From Paenibacillus bovis (lineage in GTDB: Bacteria; Bacillota; Bacilli; Bacillales; Bacillaceae_C): a stretch of DNA of 64,000 nt. The notes under the pieces are model-generated. The model was not told the origin of the DNA, made no database searches, and worked only from the letters and a program-made list of their open reading frames with translations. The DNA lies in contig VEFU01000011.1 in NCBI GenBank assembly GCA_007679095.1, positions 1 through 64,000 on the forward strand. Reading direction: 5' to 3'. Positions 63,715 to 64,000 of the stretch are shown here, piece by piece (position 1 is the stretch's first letter; each line of letters begins with the position of its first letter). The translations under genes were made by a program, and so were the position numbers.

Positions 63715-64000
63715 ATTTTTTCCTCTATCTTTCTATCATATAATTAGAAAATAGCTGAAATTATCATACATTTCAAGTTTTATTGAATTATATTTCTTGA
63801 AAAAATGAATTGACAGTAGAACTAAATTAACCTATTCTAAACAAGCATCACTTCGCTATGCAGAGAACAATAAATATATCCCTTTAAATATCTACATCTG
63901 AGGTCCTAGAAAAAATTACAACTGCAGTTTGTTTTCAGCAAACTAGATTCATAGGAAAATAAATGATGTAAGAAATGATGTGTACTTCCTTAGTAGAGTT
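63715..64000. other. Right-edge intergenic stretch, no gene seen
   Basis: AT-rich sequence upstream of the minus-strand SRPBCC gene. No ORF, RNA gene or clear repeat was recognised; it probably holds that gene's promoter and the edge of the next locus. Confidence 0.5.

Overview
The window is low-GC Gram-positive DNA. Ribosome binding sites are strong AGGAGG types, TTG and GTG starts are frequent, and rho-independent terminators sit between almost all transcription units. Several genes resemble Bacillus families (YtoQ, YbxH, YndG-YndH-YndJ, MntABC, TerC with a Mn riboswitch, DUF3231). The best guess is a soil or plant-litter Bacillaceae species, probably an endospore former. Genus cannot be fixed from this window. 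No rRNA, tRNA, phage or CRISPR locus was seen.

Layout. 1-5300: a decayed manA end, a tRNA-dihydrouridine synthase, an ArsR-SRPBCC pair behind a double operator, a ferredoxin-reductase-like protein, ytoQ, a TCGCGA-rich short tandem array, a DUF1801 pseudogene and a GNAT acetyltransferase. 5338-6252: a 52-bp hairpin repeat array. 6381-12917: a NlpC/P60 cell-wall enzyme, three small cytoplasmic genes in a row, an alpha/beta hydrolase and a sortase-anchored 5'-nucleotidase. 12970-14616: a GH30 lipoprotein. 14797-18365: a small kinase-like ATPase, then a redox or electrophile-stress group (DoxX, luciferase-like monooxygenase, HxlR regulator, FMN reductase) tied together by a shared operator. 18492-20114: a decaying ABC transporter. 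20177-24890: a transporter, a CD3324-type regulator, a CNNM/CBS protein and a TerC Mn exporter under a yybP-ykoY riboswitch. 24992-32790: a CE15-like esterase, a YtrA-type ABC operon and a three-gene oligosaccharide ABC importer. 33050-35198: DUF1538 membrane protein plus a tandem P-II protein. 35692-43236: lipoprotein, GH43, an unusual two-domain isoprenoid synthase and small proteins. 43374-50835: MOSC protein, an ABC operon and the MntR-type Mn importer. 50943-51030: a MITE-like insertion. 51418-56895: a sugar-nucleotide and glycosyltransferase locus. 57016-60151: yndGHJ. 60362-62857: GH115 alpha-glucuronidase. 62939-63150: a second 52-bp hairpin array.

How the genes work together. A dispersed hemicellulose set can be read: GH30 lipoprotein outside, oligosaccharide importer, then CE15-like esterase, GH43 and GH115 without signal peptides inside. 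This fits glucuronoxylan or related glycan use, but the substrate is inferred. Manganese balance has both arms present: MntABC import behind a candidate MntR box and TerC export behind the Mn riboswitch. Four genes are visibly broken: manA, DUF1801 and both genes of the 18.5-20.1 kb ABC transporter.

The most unusual items are the tandem class I isoprenoid synthase fusion, the three intergenic repeat arrays (two with the same 52-bp period and hairpin-forming units), the MITE-like insertion inside the mntABC terminator region, and the tandem P-II/DUF1538 pair.
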